Of a DNA stretch of 64,000 nucleotides, positions 31,654 to 42,449 are shown piece after piece. Below the pieces are notes generated by a model that was given only the letters and a program-made list of their open reading frames with translations, did not search any database and had not been told where the DNA came from. The position numbers and the translations under genes were made by a program. The stretch's first letter is position 1, and every line of letters starts with the position of its first letter. This DNA is from Arctopsyche grandis (Eukaryota > Arthropoda > Insecta > Trichoptera > Hydropsychidae): NCBI RefSeq assembly GCF_051622035.1, contig NC_135360.1, positions 7,926,001 to 7,990,000 of the forward strand, written 5' to 3'.

Positions 31654-33954
31654 TTAATGTGGGACGTTTTGAACGTTCGCCACACCGTTGCACAAATTCA
31701 CTGAGTGCTGCTCGACTGGCAGTCGAGCTACTCGCCGGACTGCTCGCTTGGTGTTGCTGATGGAGGAGTAGTAGGACCTACTCCTGTGCCCCTGTCTGCC
31801 AGGGGCCGCTGCTGCATGTGCTGGTGTGGTAGCACCCTCGCTCCGGGCTGATCGACCAGATCCTCCTGCTGTTGCGCAACTAGTGGTGCGCCAACTAGGA
31901 ACTGGCCAGGAGTTATGGGAGCTGGGTTTGGAAGGTCGAAAGATGTGAGGGTTAAAGGGCGCGGGTACATTGCGCTTCGGTAAGCGGAATCTTCGTTCCG
32001 CGGAAATACGCGATTCGTCCAGAGGACGCGTAACTGTCTTGACTGGACGTCTCGCGCCAAAACAAGATAACGGATCACGACCCGTTGTGTGATGGCAATT
32101 CCGAGAATCGCTTGAAACTGTGGGCGCTTCTAGAGAGCCGCCCAATATCCAGCCGAAAGCTGTATTCATCATCGCGATGCGTCCTCCTCTGTCACCGCGT
32201 GACTTGGAGGGAACTAAAATGGTACGTTTGCCATTGCGTAATATCGTATGATAGGTGTCGCTGCCTATCACCATATCCACTGTACCGGGAATATCGAAAG
32301 ACGGATCGGCAAGTGGGAGATGAAGCGGCAAATGGCTCCGAATCTCGGACACGTTGCGCGATGGAAGTTGATTCGCGATCTCGGGCATGATTGCGCAATC
32401 GAGATCAACACTGGAGCCCTGATTGGGGATGCGCGGTAGAATTTGAATTACCGCGCCACTAGTAATGGACATCCTATTTGAACCTATTCCTACCAGGTTG
32501 ACGTCCATCCTTTTCGACTTTAAGGCGAGTCGCCTTCTTAAGTCTTCAGAGATGAGGTTGAGTTCGGAGCCGTTATCTAACAATGCTCGAACCTTGTGCG
32601 AACGCCCATCTCCGCCGCGAACTTGTACTTCCACGGTGGATAACAGGACAGTTCGGGCGTGAGAAGGCGATACGCGTCTCACCGAGTGTAAAACCAACGA
32701 TGATTTTACGGGTTTGGCGTTCTCTGATTTCTTGGGGCTCCGACAATGTTTGGCCTTATTTGAAGGCGAAGTTTGGTATGGAGTTGAGTCATGCAACATG
32801 GTGTGATGGGCATGACCGCATTTGAAGCATCTCTGCTTTGTTTGGCACGCGTGAACTATGTGCCCTGGTCTCAAGCAGTTGAGACATAGTCGACGTTTTA
32901 TGGCGTTCGACCTGCGCTCATCACCGCTCATTTGGCGGAATGATGGACAGGCTAGCAGAGAATGACTTCCGCTGCAACTGATGCAGGAGGGGCGTTCCCT
33001 CCTCACATGCAGAACTGCTGCCTTCGGATTCGTAATGGTTCTTGGTCGAGGATTCGACTCGCCTTTTAAGACGAAGTCGGCATTTGCCATCGATTGGCAC
33101 TGAAGCGTCAGAAATTCGATGAGTTTGTGGAATGTGCACTCCTCATGTTTTGGCGCTTGAAGCTCCCATTGTCGAACCGTGTATCGATCGAGCTTCCTAG
33201 TGATGCACATGACCAAAATGTCGTCCCAAGTGTCGACCGGAACGCCTAAGTTGGCCAGTGCACGGACGTGCATGTTAAAATCGTCTATGCAGCGATGCAA
33301 ACTTGCGTAACTATTGGACGCAATTTGTTCCGCGTCCAATATTGCGCGAATGTGGGACTGAACAACAATTTTTTTATTGTTGTAGCGCTGCTCCAGAATG
33401 GACCAAGCGCGGGAGAAGGAATCATCAGATAACTCTAAGCCACTGACTACGCGATTGGGTTCTCCTTTTAGGACTGCCAACAAGTATTGGAAACGGGCGA
33501 GTTGAGAAGTTTCGCCGGCCATAGCGACCAAGAAGCGTTGTGAGAAAAGGGGCCAATTTTGGACGTTGCCTTCGAAGGTGGGCAACTCCAAACGGGGCAA
33601 TTTTATTGCCGAATTTGATTGCGATACAGCGGAAATCGTGACGGCAGCGCCACCTACCGGCGACGCGCTCAGTTGCAGCTCCCGCAATCTGAGCATTTCC
33701 ATACATCGTTCGAGGGCGATTAAGTATTCCGTCTCGAACTCGTCAATGACGGACTCGGAGGCCCGAGCCTCCGCTTCGTCCAGCTCGTCAATCTGAGCTT
33801 GGACCGATTCGAAATCAGACAACAGAGGTTTAATTATCGCGAGTCTGATTTTGAGCATGGAAATACTCAGATCCCCCTCCAAATGGTTCGCATTTCTCGT
33901 TAACCGAGCGCGAATGCTTTTCCGCGTATTCCGAAGTGCTTCCATTTTGGACAT
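31654..33954 (-). CDS. BEL/Pao Gag-protease with fused integrase tail
   Basis: An open frame of about 766 residues starting at MSKMEAL. Gag features: the LPRLELPTFEGNVQNWPLF block at about 120-138, then a CCHC zinc knuckle (CLNCLRPGHIVHAC, about 358-371) and a second one (CFKCGHAHH). The A17-type aspartic protease follows, with LLDNGSELNLIS at about 459-470. After FGWILGGSL the frame enters sequence joined by deletion. In another frame (31728-32078) the end of integrase is recognisable (ITPGQFLVGAPL). It would form a particle and process it, but it has no polymerase. The deletion joint is near 32070. Confidence 0.85.
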   Translation of the reverse strand: MSKMEALRNTRKSIRARLTRNANHLEGDLSISMLKIRLAIIKPLLSDFESVQAQIDELDEAEARASESVIDEFETEYLIALERCMEMLRLRELQLSASPVGGAAVTISAVSQSNSAIKLPRLELPTFEGNVQNWPLFSQRFLVAMAGETSQLARFQYLLAVLKGEPNRVVSGLELSDDSFSRAWSILEQRYNNKKIVVQSHIRAILDAEQIASNSYASLHRCIDDFNMHVRALANLGVPVDTWDDILVMCITRKLDRYTVRQWELQAPKHEECTFHKLIEFLTLQCQSMANADFVLKGESNPRPRTITNPKAAVLHVRRERPSCISCSGSHSLLACPSFRQMSGDERRSNAIKRRLCLNCLRPGHIVHACQTKQRCFKCGHAHHTMLHDSTPYQTSPSNKAKHCRSPKKSENAKPVKSSLVLHSVRRVSPSHARTVLLSTVEVQVRGGDGRSHKVRALLDNGSELNLISEDLRRRLALKSKRMDVNLVGIGSNRMSITSGAVIQILPRIPNQGSSVDLDCAIMPEIANQLPSRNVSEIRSHLPLHLPLADPSFDIPGTVDMVIGSDTYHTILRNGKRTILVPSKSRGDRGGRIAMMNTAFGWILGGSLEAPTVSSDSRNCHHTTGRDPLSCFGARRPVKTVTRPLDESRISAERRFRLPKRNVPAPFNPHIFRPSKPSSHNSWPVPSWRTTSCATAGGSGRSARSEGATTPAHAAAAPGRQGHRSRSYYSSISNTKRAVRRVARLPVEQHSVNLCNGVANVQNVPH

Positions 33955-34101
33955 CAAAAAAAATAAACAATGGACACGGGAAAAGAAACAAAATGGCGAC
34001 CAAAAATCACAACAACAACAGAAAAATGCTAATTACGACCAACCTAGATTAGACGACGTTGGAAGACCAGCTCTGAAGACATACGGAATCGAAGGACCAA
34101 A

Positions 34102-34744
34102 TGTACAGACTCCAGGGATGTTCAACTCGAGAGCACCCCCGAAGTCGGTTTTGTGAGATAACTAGTGGTAAGCTTGGGCGGGGCTGGTTTCCTCAAGGTG
34201 CCTTCCTTCGTCGTCGGTGGTCTGGTCTCTGCTGATGTCGGCTGCTCTGCTATGTCCCTTTCTCCTTCGTACAGTGTGCGTAAGTGAGTGTGATACAGGA
34301 CAAAGGCGGGAAATTGTATAATAATGAAAACAGGTTGTAATTCTGTTTGTATGGTGACTGTATTTTATATATATATACTGAGATCATGCAGGGGGGACAG
34401 GGGGGGGGGGGTAACAAAGTAGCCACGCGTGCCTTTTGAGGTTAGCCACGCGTAGCTCAGTTGTCTGCCTTCTGGACGAAGACAGACCAAGCTTCCTCTG
34501 GTGCACACCGGACGGATACTGGAGCTGGTCTCCAAGTATCGTCACAGCCCTCACCAGCCTATAGCTGGTGATTTCGGTGGCGAGGTGGGCCCCGTAAACA
34601 CCGGGGTGTTTACGCGCCAAACCGCTATCGACAACTGTCAGTTTGTGTGCTAACCGCTGTCTCAGGGTGGCCAGCACAAAAATATATCGGTCAAATCGTG
34701 GGTCGTAAGGCCACGAAAGCCGATCATCAGACATAGTCTGAACA
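34102..34744 (-). repeat. BEL element 5' LTR
   Basis: 643 bp, same ends as the partner at 30589-31240. It contains an AT-rich TATATATA stretch, a G-rich run and a GTAAACACCGGGGTGTTTAC palindrome also present at 47736-47876. Confidence 0.92.
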
Positions 34745-34749
34745 CATGC

Positions 34750-37500
34750 ACTTCTTTTTTTATATAATTTATAATTTTTATATAATATAATTTATAAAAA
34801 TTTAAGTTTGTACACAAGCAGCCGAACTCCTAGGCGCGGCCCTGTTTCCTTATATACAAATATTTACCCGGTGTATCGGATCTCCCTTATCACGGCCCCT
34901 GGCCTAGCTATTCCTTGTGGGAGGCCATGATGAACATGATCATTGATACCGCGGAGGGAAAAATTTAAATTTTCAATAACTAATATTTTGTTCAAGTAAA
35001 TGAGGCTCATCATATGACCTTGAAGTTTTGTTCAAAATCAAATGATTTTGTTGAAAAAAAATATTTACTTTTAATCGAGGAAAATTACACTTGTTCCGTT
35101 GCTCTTTATTTCGTTTACAAACACGACTGGTATTCCTTAAATGACAAATATAATTGCCATTTCTTCACCGGACCGGGAGAAATCCCGAAAGTAAAAATTA
35201 GTCGCACTCAATCTTTTGTAGGTCTGCTTCATCCACAGGCACCAGTCAAAAATATCCTGCTCCTATGCCACCACTTTGGAACAAACAAAAAACCTTTGGC
35301 TTCGCTGGACAAACCAACGCAACTGTCTACCTTCGAAGAAACATCCCGCCTTCTATTCTTCGGTACATCATCATTTGATTTTTCTCAATCATATTTTCCA
35401 GCAATGCCGAAAACATCTTAAGGTCTATTCATACTAACACAGCACGTACCGGCAACTGCACATAACCAGCAATACGAAAAGTATTCTTTGCTATATTTTG
35501 AATGGACACATTCATGTCTAACATGGCGTAGACATTACAGCAGTAGCCGACAAAATCTACTCATACTATACAGCAGCACATGTCACTGTAATGGATCAAG
35601 CAAAACCGATTTACTTAGGCCACTGTGGAAATATTCGCGCACGACGTGACATCATAGTAGCGAGTGCACGCGTACTAACGAAGGTGCACATGTGCATACG
35701 AATATTCTCAGAAACTTCATATTGTGACAGTATTGTATCGTCGCGCTAGTGTATATGTAAGTCGATTTTGACTTGCACTCGGCTAAAACTTTTCTGAAAC
35801 TACCGAAACCGTAGGGTGCTGTATAGTATAACAAAAAAGCGTTTTACCTAAGTGTCATCCTACATCGGACGGACAATATGAATATATCAGTCTTGTGCTC
35901 AAACCAATTTATAGCGTTTAGGAATACAAATAAAGAAAACTTATATTTATCATTTTAACAATGCAATTTATTCAATCATATTAACATAATAGATTACCTA
36001 GAGATATATCCGTAATGCATAAATTAATTCACAAGCATTCCTCCAGTGTAATGAAATTATATAATTAAAAACTATAAAGAAATTCTTAAAAAAAGTTATG
36101 TAAATAAATAGTGAAATCTATTATAGTTTGTAATGTTACAGTTCCAGCTGGAAATATAAATTTCTATGCTGAAAGCCGGGGGGCGTCATTTCAGCTTTTC
36201 CCAGGGGGGGGGGTAAAAATAATAATAAATTACATTAATTATTGTGTGTATACACATTATAATTATTATAATTCTCTATAATAATAATATATGAATATTT
36301 ATTTAAAAAATACATTATACGTAAATATACCCGACATTCACTCGAATTGATTTTTCAATTCCTGCATTTAATTGATATTTGATCTACATATATCCTCGTA
36401 AGTCACGGAATGAATAAATACGAGGAGTCATTACAATGTTAACAATACTAAGAAAAAGGATGCACGTGTTCCGACTTTTAAAATGGGTAAAAATTTGCTA
36501 TTCTAAAAAAGACAATCCTATTTAACAATTTGTTTCGTAGGATAAACGAGTTTTGCGAATATCTTTCAAACCAAGACAAACAAACAAAATATATTTGGCA
36601 TTTTTTTTCTGGGTGTTTATCGACGTGTTTATACCCGAGTGTTCTAAAGAATTTCAAGTTTCCATTCTTGTTGGTTTACTATTTTAATTCATAATAATAT
36701 ATTAAACAACGTGGATAGTCCCGTTCAAATCTAGGGGAGGGCAGTTGCCCACCCTCGACCCCTCCCCCCCAAATGACGCCCCTGCTGAAAATTTCATTTT
36801 ATTTCTGCACATGAACGTAAAAATAAAATATATTAAACTAAAAATACAATTTAAGCATAAATGGATGATACAAAAAGAACACCAAAAAATGACTTACTAA
36901 ATTTTAATCGAAATCATATTTATTACATAACAACCTAATCAAGTAAAAAAAAAAAAATTATCAAACACGTCTCCATATACGTATGTATATATAAATAAAT
37001 TATTTTTTTTATAAATACGGAATAAACTGTTACAAATGAAAAAGATTCATAAACAATCAAAAAATCGTCGATATATACAAACAAGCTGTAAATTAAGAAA
37101 ATTTTTAAGTGTTTGGACCCAAAATTGGTTCACACCTTAAAATTGCAAACTTTGTATTAAGCAATGAAAAACAAAAAAGATGTTCGATTGTTTCCCATCG
37201 CCTTCAAAGAAGTTAGAATAAAAATATTTAATGACCATGAATATTAAGAAATTTAAATATAATACAGAAGACAACTGTGTTAAAAATCAATACTCATATC
37301 AAACGTGTAATAAATTAGATCTTCTATCCACATGCAAAGAACTCTGCAAAGGAAAAGATCTTAGATATTACACACTAAAGATATTTATATATTGACAAAA
37401 GTTGACACAATTCAAAAACACAACGTAAAAACTAAATTTGAACCGAATATGATTGAACAATTCATGGGAAACTTCACAGTTTTCAACACCCCAAATTCAC
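34750..37500. other. Spacer, probable CTCF 3' UTR at its right end
   Basis: No gene recognised. A 135-codon plus-strand ORF (35014-35421) shows no known motif and runs into a MITE-like element. Two poly-G/C patches near 36178-36213 and 36735-36785 are inverted relatives (GGGGCGTCATTT). The last several hundred bases before 37501 are likely the 3' UTR of the minus-strand CTCF gene. Confidence 0.4.
35419..35838. mobile_element. MITE related to the TTAAGGTCTGTTCATAC family
   Basis: Left end CTTAAGGTCTATTCATACTA then ACACAGCACG, and right part GGGTGCTGTATAGTATAAC, which is an imperfect inverse. Diverged relative of 4719-4935. No coding content. Confidence 0.5.
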
Positions 37501-39461
37501 TCAAATATCGTCCTCGTCTTCTTCATCGTCGTCCCCTATAAACCCGAAACAATTCTCCATGTCTTCCTTGGGATCCACCTGCTGCTTGGGTTGGCTCTGC
37601 GTCGTATTGGTCTTAACGTTGATCAACGGTTCGTCTTCGTCGTCGTCGACCATTTCAAACACCACTATGTGAGCTTCGTCGTCGTCAAAGTCCTCGACCT
37701 TCTTCACGATAGTCATATCTTCATCGCCTGCACCGACTTGATTTCTCACCCTGCGCTTCCTGCCGACCTTCAGGGCGTGTCTCTCCTCGTGCACGTTGGA
37801 CTCGGGATCGTGCAGCGCCAAGTGCTTGATCAGATTCCCAACGTGTATGAACTTCTTGTGACATTCTTCGCACTCGTGTGTAGCCGTGTTGGCCTCCGGA
37901 CGGACGTACCCCGGCGTGTGATAGAAGTTTTTATGACGTTTCAACAGTTGCTTCTGCCGTGAGCGATAGTCGCACATATCGCACTCGTAAGGTTTCTCGT
38001 TGGTATGGATGAACATGTGCGATTCTAAATGCACTTTGTATACAGAAGCGTACGGGCAGATTTTACATTTGAATGCCTTTTCACCGTTGTGCGATCTCGA
38101 GTGCTGCTTGTACGAGTATCTGTCGGAGAGGATCTTGCCGCAGCGTTTGCACTCATACGGTTTGTTGGTTGTGTGTAGTTTTTTAATGTGACTGCGGAGA
38201 TCAGCCTTACGGCTACAAACAACAGGACAAATAGCACACTGGTAGCTCGGCCTCGATTCAGGAAAGTGCGTCAATCGGTGAGCTTTCAAGGAGTTTGATT
38301 GACTGAAGGCAGCGTCACATATATCACATTTATACGGTCTCTCGCCAGTGTGTATCTGAAATCATAATATGCAAACATTTTAGTAGGCAGTTGAAATGGA
38401 TTTCAACAATAAAATGTACAGGTTAGTTTCAATGGACACTACACTTGATGACTTTACTTGAATAATATTAGGATTCCATATCCAGTGCCAAATTCTTTCC
38501 AAAACCAAAAAAAAAATATAGAAGCCTTTGAGTTGGGCGTTTTCAAGTCTATTATGCAACAGTTTTTTTTTTAAGACAATCAAACAAAAAAGCAAAAACA
38601 TACCCGAATGTGTCTTTTCAATTTGAAAGTGTCAGGTGATGCATAGGTGCAATGAGGACATTGATAAGGTCGCTCCCCGGTGTGAGATCGTTGATGCCGT
38701 CTCAGTTTGGAGAGCTCGACGGCCGCATAGTCGCACTCGTTGCATTTGTGTGGACGTATCTTGGAGTGGCGGTACCGAATGTGTCGGACGATTTCACCAG
38801 CGGTCGTGAACCGGCAGTCGCACAACTTGCAATGGTATGGTTTGGTGCCCGTGTGAATGTTCTCGTGGTTGACGAGCGCGGCTTGAGAGCGGAAGCCCCG
38901 ACTGCACACTGAGCACTTGTACGGTTTATTGTCCGAGTGACACTTCATGTGTTTGATGAGGGCAGTCCGTTTGGCGTTGGTGTAGTCGCAGTGGGGACAG
39001 TGGTGGAGCACCGCTTTGGCGGTTTTCTTCTCCACGAGATAGTCCGAGTCGTTGCCATCCCTCGACTCTTCGGCCTCGTCTTCAAAGTCGTAAACGGTGA
39101 TATCGTTCTCTTCCTTCTCTTTGTTTTCCTCTTCGCCTTCCTCAACGATATAGACATAGCTGATTTCTTCCTCACCGTTTTCTATAACGGCTGTATCTTT
39201 CGTTGCTTCTGGAACTACTTCGGGAATTTCTTTCGGTTTTTCTTCGACTTCCTTAGTCGATGGCTGGAAGTAGAGCTGTCCATCTTCGTCAATGAAATAA
39301 GTACCATCTTGATCTACATTTGCTTCGGCGTCACTCGCTTCTTTCTGATTTGATTCGTGCTCATTCACGTTCAAATCTTGACCATAATTCTTGAAAAACT
39401 TTTGAATATCTTCGCCACTCTCCTCGAGGGCGGGAACTTCGATTTCTATTTTTGCAGACAT
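37501..39461 (-). CDS. CTCF: CTCF insulator protein, 11 zinc fingers
   Basis: Two coding exons, 38604-39461 (286 residues, ATG at 39461) and 37501-38355, joined in phase 0 (CGG|GTATGT, TTTCAG|ATA), giving 570 residues. The acidic N-terminus (1-150) includes a DQDGTYFIDEDGQLYF segment. Eleven fingers follow from about 153 to 467. Several are signature CTCF fingers: HCPHCDYTNAKRTALIKHM, KCSVCSRGF with HTGTKPYHCKLCD, YAAVELSKLRRHQRSH, and YQCPHCTYASPDTFKLKRH. The C-terminus is basic then strongly acidic, ending DDDEEDEDDI. CTCF binds DNA through its finger array and organises chromatin insulation and looping in the nucleus. Finger number equals the animal standard. Its start lies only 19 bp after the stop of a small upstream ORF on the same strand, so the message may be dicistronic. 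Confidence 0.97.
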
Positions 39462-39480
39462 CTTGTTTTTTTTTAATTAT

Positions 39481-40436
39481 TCAATCGTTTCTTTTATGTA
39501 ATTCCGTGAGTAGTGATGTTAAATTTTCATTTGAATTTTTCAAATGAACATAATTTGTAGTGACAGTTTCCAAGTCGTTGTTAACACAACGAATGAATTC
39601 AAGGAATTCAGTCAAAGTTCGACGAGTCTGTTGTAGCGATTGCAATTCCAAATTAAGTTCTTTTACTTCAGATTCCTGAAAACGAAAAAAAAAATTAAGA
39701 AATGGAAAAAATACAAGATTAAAATATCATTCGATATCACACACTCAACTTTAGACAAACTTTTTATTAAAATGTGAATGAAATTATTCGTTTTTAATAT
39801 TAATTTCTAATTATTTCAATAATTGAGTATATGATACAATTAAAAGGGTAATATATATGTAATATACTACAATTATAATATCAAAAGTGATAAATAAAAT
39901 CTAGCTTTCACTTAACTCAAAATAGGTAAACTACTTAAAAGTACACTTTCTATATAAGAGAAAATATTGAATTATTGCTCGAGTAATTATTATTATATTT
40001 GTACATTATTACAGATGATAATCAGTTGACAATCGACAATTGTCAGTAGAAGGTAATTCTGTATTTTTTTAGAGTGACCTAAATTTGATCCAAAACATTG
40101 TTTTTAATATAAATACATAGATATCAAAAAAGAGGCTAGCAATGAATTAAAGAAAGCAGAAGAGGTAGATTCAATAATAAGACCATATAAAACAAGTTTC
40201 AAAATAAATACTTGCCAAGATAAATAAATTGATAACTGTAACGTGAATAATTCATGGTTGACTACACAGTACGGTCAACTGTCAGTGTAGTCGTGCGATA
40301 AGAATGGGGGGTTAGAGGTTATGTCGAGTGTTTAAAGTGGTCGGTGGGGGTGTGGGGGGGTGGGGGTTGGGACGGGGACGGGGACGGGGGGGGAGCAGGA
40401 ACTCACGGAAGTGGGCGGCTGCAGCTGCCGACTCAT
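39481..40436 (-). CDS. Small coiled-coil protein upstream of CTCF, 74 residues
   Basis: Exon 1 is 40407-40436 (MSRQLQPPTS, 10 codons) and exon 2 is 39481-39675 (64 residues plus TGA), joined in phase 0 by a good donor (TTCC|GTGAGT) and acceptor (TTTTCAG|GAA). The product is highly charged with a heptad pattern (VKELNLELQSLQQTRRTLTE and NYVHLKNSNENLTSLLTEL) and probably forms a coiled coil. I do not recognise the family. Exon 2 ends 19 bp before the CTCF ATG, with no room for a separate CTCF promoter or acceptor downstream, so both ORFs probably sit on one transcript started in the GC-rich block at 40300-40620. Alternative: it is a long upstream ORF that tunes CTCF translation. Confidence 0.6.
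39676..40406 (-). other. Presumed intron of the small-ORF/CTCF transcript
   Basis: AT-rich, with no supported coding sequence. A short plus-strand open stretch near 40131-40225 is not convincing. Confidence 0.45.
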
Positions 40437-40620
40437 GGTACAGTCGCAGTTGCACTCGCAGTTGCAGTTGCAGCGAGGCACTCGCAAAGAGCGCCGACTC
40501 TGACTCCGACTCCACCCTCTGCAGCTTTCGCTCCAAATGACGCAAACGTCACCCGCCGTCCTTTCCGCTGTCGCGCCAGGCGGCCAACTGACGAGCACAC
40601 GCCACGCTACTCTTAACGAC
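40300..40620 (-). promoter_or_regulatory. GC-rich promoter-like block
   Basis: A 320-bp GC- and CpG-rich island in AT-rich DNA, at the 5' end of the small-ORF/CTCF transcript, with a poly-G stretch at 40340-40395. It contains the predicted first coding exon. The exact transcription start cannot be placed. Confidence 0.5.
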
Positions 40621-41002
40621 ACTTTCTACGACCTTAGCCACATATTTATCGATCCGACTGACACATTTATTTCGTCGTGTCTTTATGTTTATTTACACTT
40701 AAATTATCCTTTTCATATTGAAATTCTTTGTATGATATTATTTTTAGACTCATAATTAAAGTTTCTACGATTTGAAAGTTTTCTTCATTCCTAAATTATC
40801 TCTTTAAATCTTTACAATTTTATGAACTTAGTAAAAACGGTAGACAAAATTCATTTGATTTTTTTTTGATCGCACTTAATCACTTATGTGTATTTAGTAG
40901 GAAATAATAACATTTGATATCGAATGGTAACTTTAAAAAAAAAACGACTAGAAACGACGAACAGAATATTTCCCACAAGATAATTATCCACACAAGTGCT
41001 GC

Positions 41003-41520
41003 TGTACAAACGCCAGGTGCTCAATCGAGACACACCTGAAGTCAGTTTGTGAGATAGCTCGGGGTAAGCGTGGGCGGGGCTGGTCTCCTCAAGGTGCCTT
41101 CCTTCGTCGTCGGTGGTCTGGTCTCTGCTGATGGTGGCTGCTCTGCTCTGTCCCTTTCTCTTTCGTAGTGTGCGTGGGATGCGTGATGTGGAAAAGGGGA
41201 CGGGAGAATATAATAACAACAGGTTGTAAGTCTGTTTGTATGGCGACTGTAATTTATATATATATAAATTATACAGAGATCAAGCAGAGGGACAAGGGGG
41301 GGGGGGAGTAAACAAAGTAACCGCGCGTGCCTTTTGAGGTTAGCCACGCGTAGCTCAGTTGTCTGCCTTCTGGGCGAAGACAGACCAGGCTTCCTCTGGC
41401 GCACACCGGACGGATACTGGAGCTGGTCTCCAAGTATCGTCTCAACCCACCAGTCTCCAGCTGGTGGTCGGTGGCAAGGAGCGAGGGCCCCGCAAACACC
41501 CAGTGTTTGCGCGTCAAACC
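41003..41520 (-). mobile_element. BEL-family solo LTR, left part
   Basis: Matches the LTRs at 30589 and 34102 in order: the TGTACAAACGCC start, GGGCGGGGCTGGTCTCCTCA, TATATAT and G-run, then CGGACGGATACTGGAGCTGG. It is more diverged than those two are from each other. It is interrupted at CCGTTA by the gypsy element and resumes at 46824. No BEL interior is present. Confidence 0.85.
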
Positions 41521-41524
41521 GTTA

Positions 41525-41723
41525 TGGAGAGCAGGCGATTGGTTGAAACGCGGTGTTCGGCTTCGGGAAACAATGTTTATTGGTTCAGGTACAGCGAGTG
41601 TGGGAGACGAGAGAGGTGTTGTCGGTTTCGAGGTCCGAAGGGAAGAGATGGCTTCCCGTGACGCGCTGACCGCCCTCGGGGCGAAAACACCTCCGTTTAC
41701 GGCCAGCCTTTGGGGTTGCCACA
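41525..41723 (-). repeat. Gypsy 3' LTR
   Basis: 199 bp, identical to the 5' LTR but for one G/A difference at 41542. Contains an AATAAACATTG polyadenylation-like motif in element orientation. Confidence 0.95.
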
Positions 41724-42449
41724 ATACTCCCCCCTTAGCCTTGGCGATACCACTTAGCTGGTACCCCAGCGTTACAGACGAAATAATGTCTTACAGTTAC
41801 AGAAGCAAAATAATATTACAGTTACTTCCGACCTCTCTCGTGTCCTTTCTCTTGGTATCATACAAGTATTTAAAAAAAAAAAAAAAATGCATGTGGGCCA
41901 CGAATGTACACACATAAGTAAACTAAAATACACATCAGTACAACATAAGTAAATCGAATACACATCAGTACAACATAAGTAAACTAAAATACACATCAGT
42001 ACAACATAAGTAAATCGAATACCCGTACTTTCCACGGAAAGGTAAACATAGAACAGTAAGGAATAAAAGTTTTGGAATTTCGCTTCCCGGAGCTACAGCG
42101 TATGTGGAGGATCGTACAATTCATAACAGCCACCATTAGTTATAAAGACTGACAGTCTAATGTACACACGGAATGAGATCTAATAGCAGCGACTCCACGC
42201 TAGGCACACAAAAATAATATACCCATTACATATGGTAAGGAAAAAAAATCGGAATACATAGATAGACAAGAACACAATCATCTAAGGCTATTGCAATTAA
42301 AGCATTAAACTATAACAATATTTGAATAACTGATTATTCTAGGTAGAAATGCATTCCTGAAACTTCCGTGTGGCTATGGGCATTTCATGAGAAGCTAACA
42401 TGTCATCATAATTGGGGTAGATACTAATACATATGCGAGTGCTTAATTA
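41724..42449 (-). other. Gypsy 3' non-coding region with tandem repeats
   Basis: Between the Pol stop and the 3' LTR. At 41916-42025, four units of about 35 bp alternate AAGTAAACTAAAATACACAT and AAGTAAATCGAATACACATC, each ending CAGTACAACAT. No env ORF is present. Confidence 0.7.

Larger units (their letters stand above)
30589..34744 (-). mobile_element. Internally deleted BEL/Pao LTR retrotransposon
   Basis: Complete outer structure: LTRs at 30589-31240 and 34102-34744, TG...CA ends, and a 5-bp target duplication CATGC (30584-30588 and 34745-34749). The element reads right to left. A purine tract (ACGGGGGGAGTA) abuts the 3' LTR. The interior of only 2.86 kb encodes gag and protease, then jumps to the last codons of integrase. 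Reverse transcriptase, RNase H and most of integrase are gone. It could move only with help from a full relative. Confidence 0.9.

Noticed and set aside
31728-32078. Separate small gene within the BEL element
   Set aside because: The motif ITPGQFLVGAPL identifies it as the residual integrase end left by the internal deletion.
35014-35421. 135-codon plus-strand ORF
   Set aside because: No recognisable motif, no splice context, and it ends in a MITE-like sequence. A chance ORF is more likely.
40131-40225. Short plus-strand open stretch inside the presumed CTCF intron
   Set aside because: About 30 codons, no start or splice evidence, and opposite to the transcript. Chance.
41916-42025. CRISPR-like repeats of about 35 bp
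   Set aside because: The units are directly adjacent without unique spacers, lie inside an insect gypsy element and form an ordinary tandem array.
41724-42449. Possible env gene for the gypsy element (errantivirus-like)
   Set aside because: Fewer than 730 bp lie between the Pol stop and the LTR, with only repeats and no signal peptide or membrane protein ORF.
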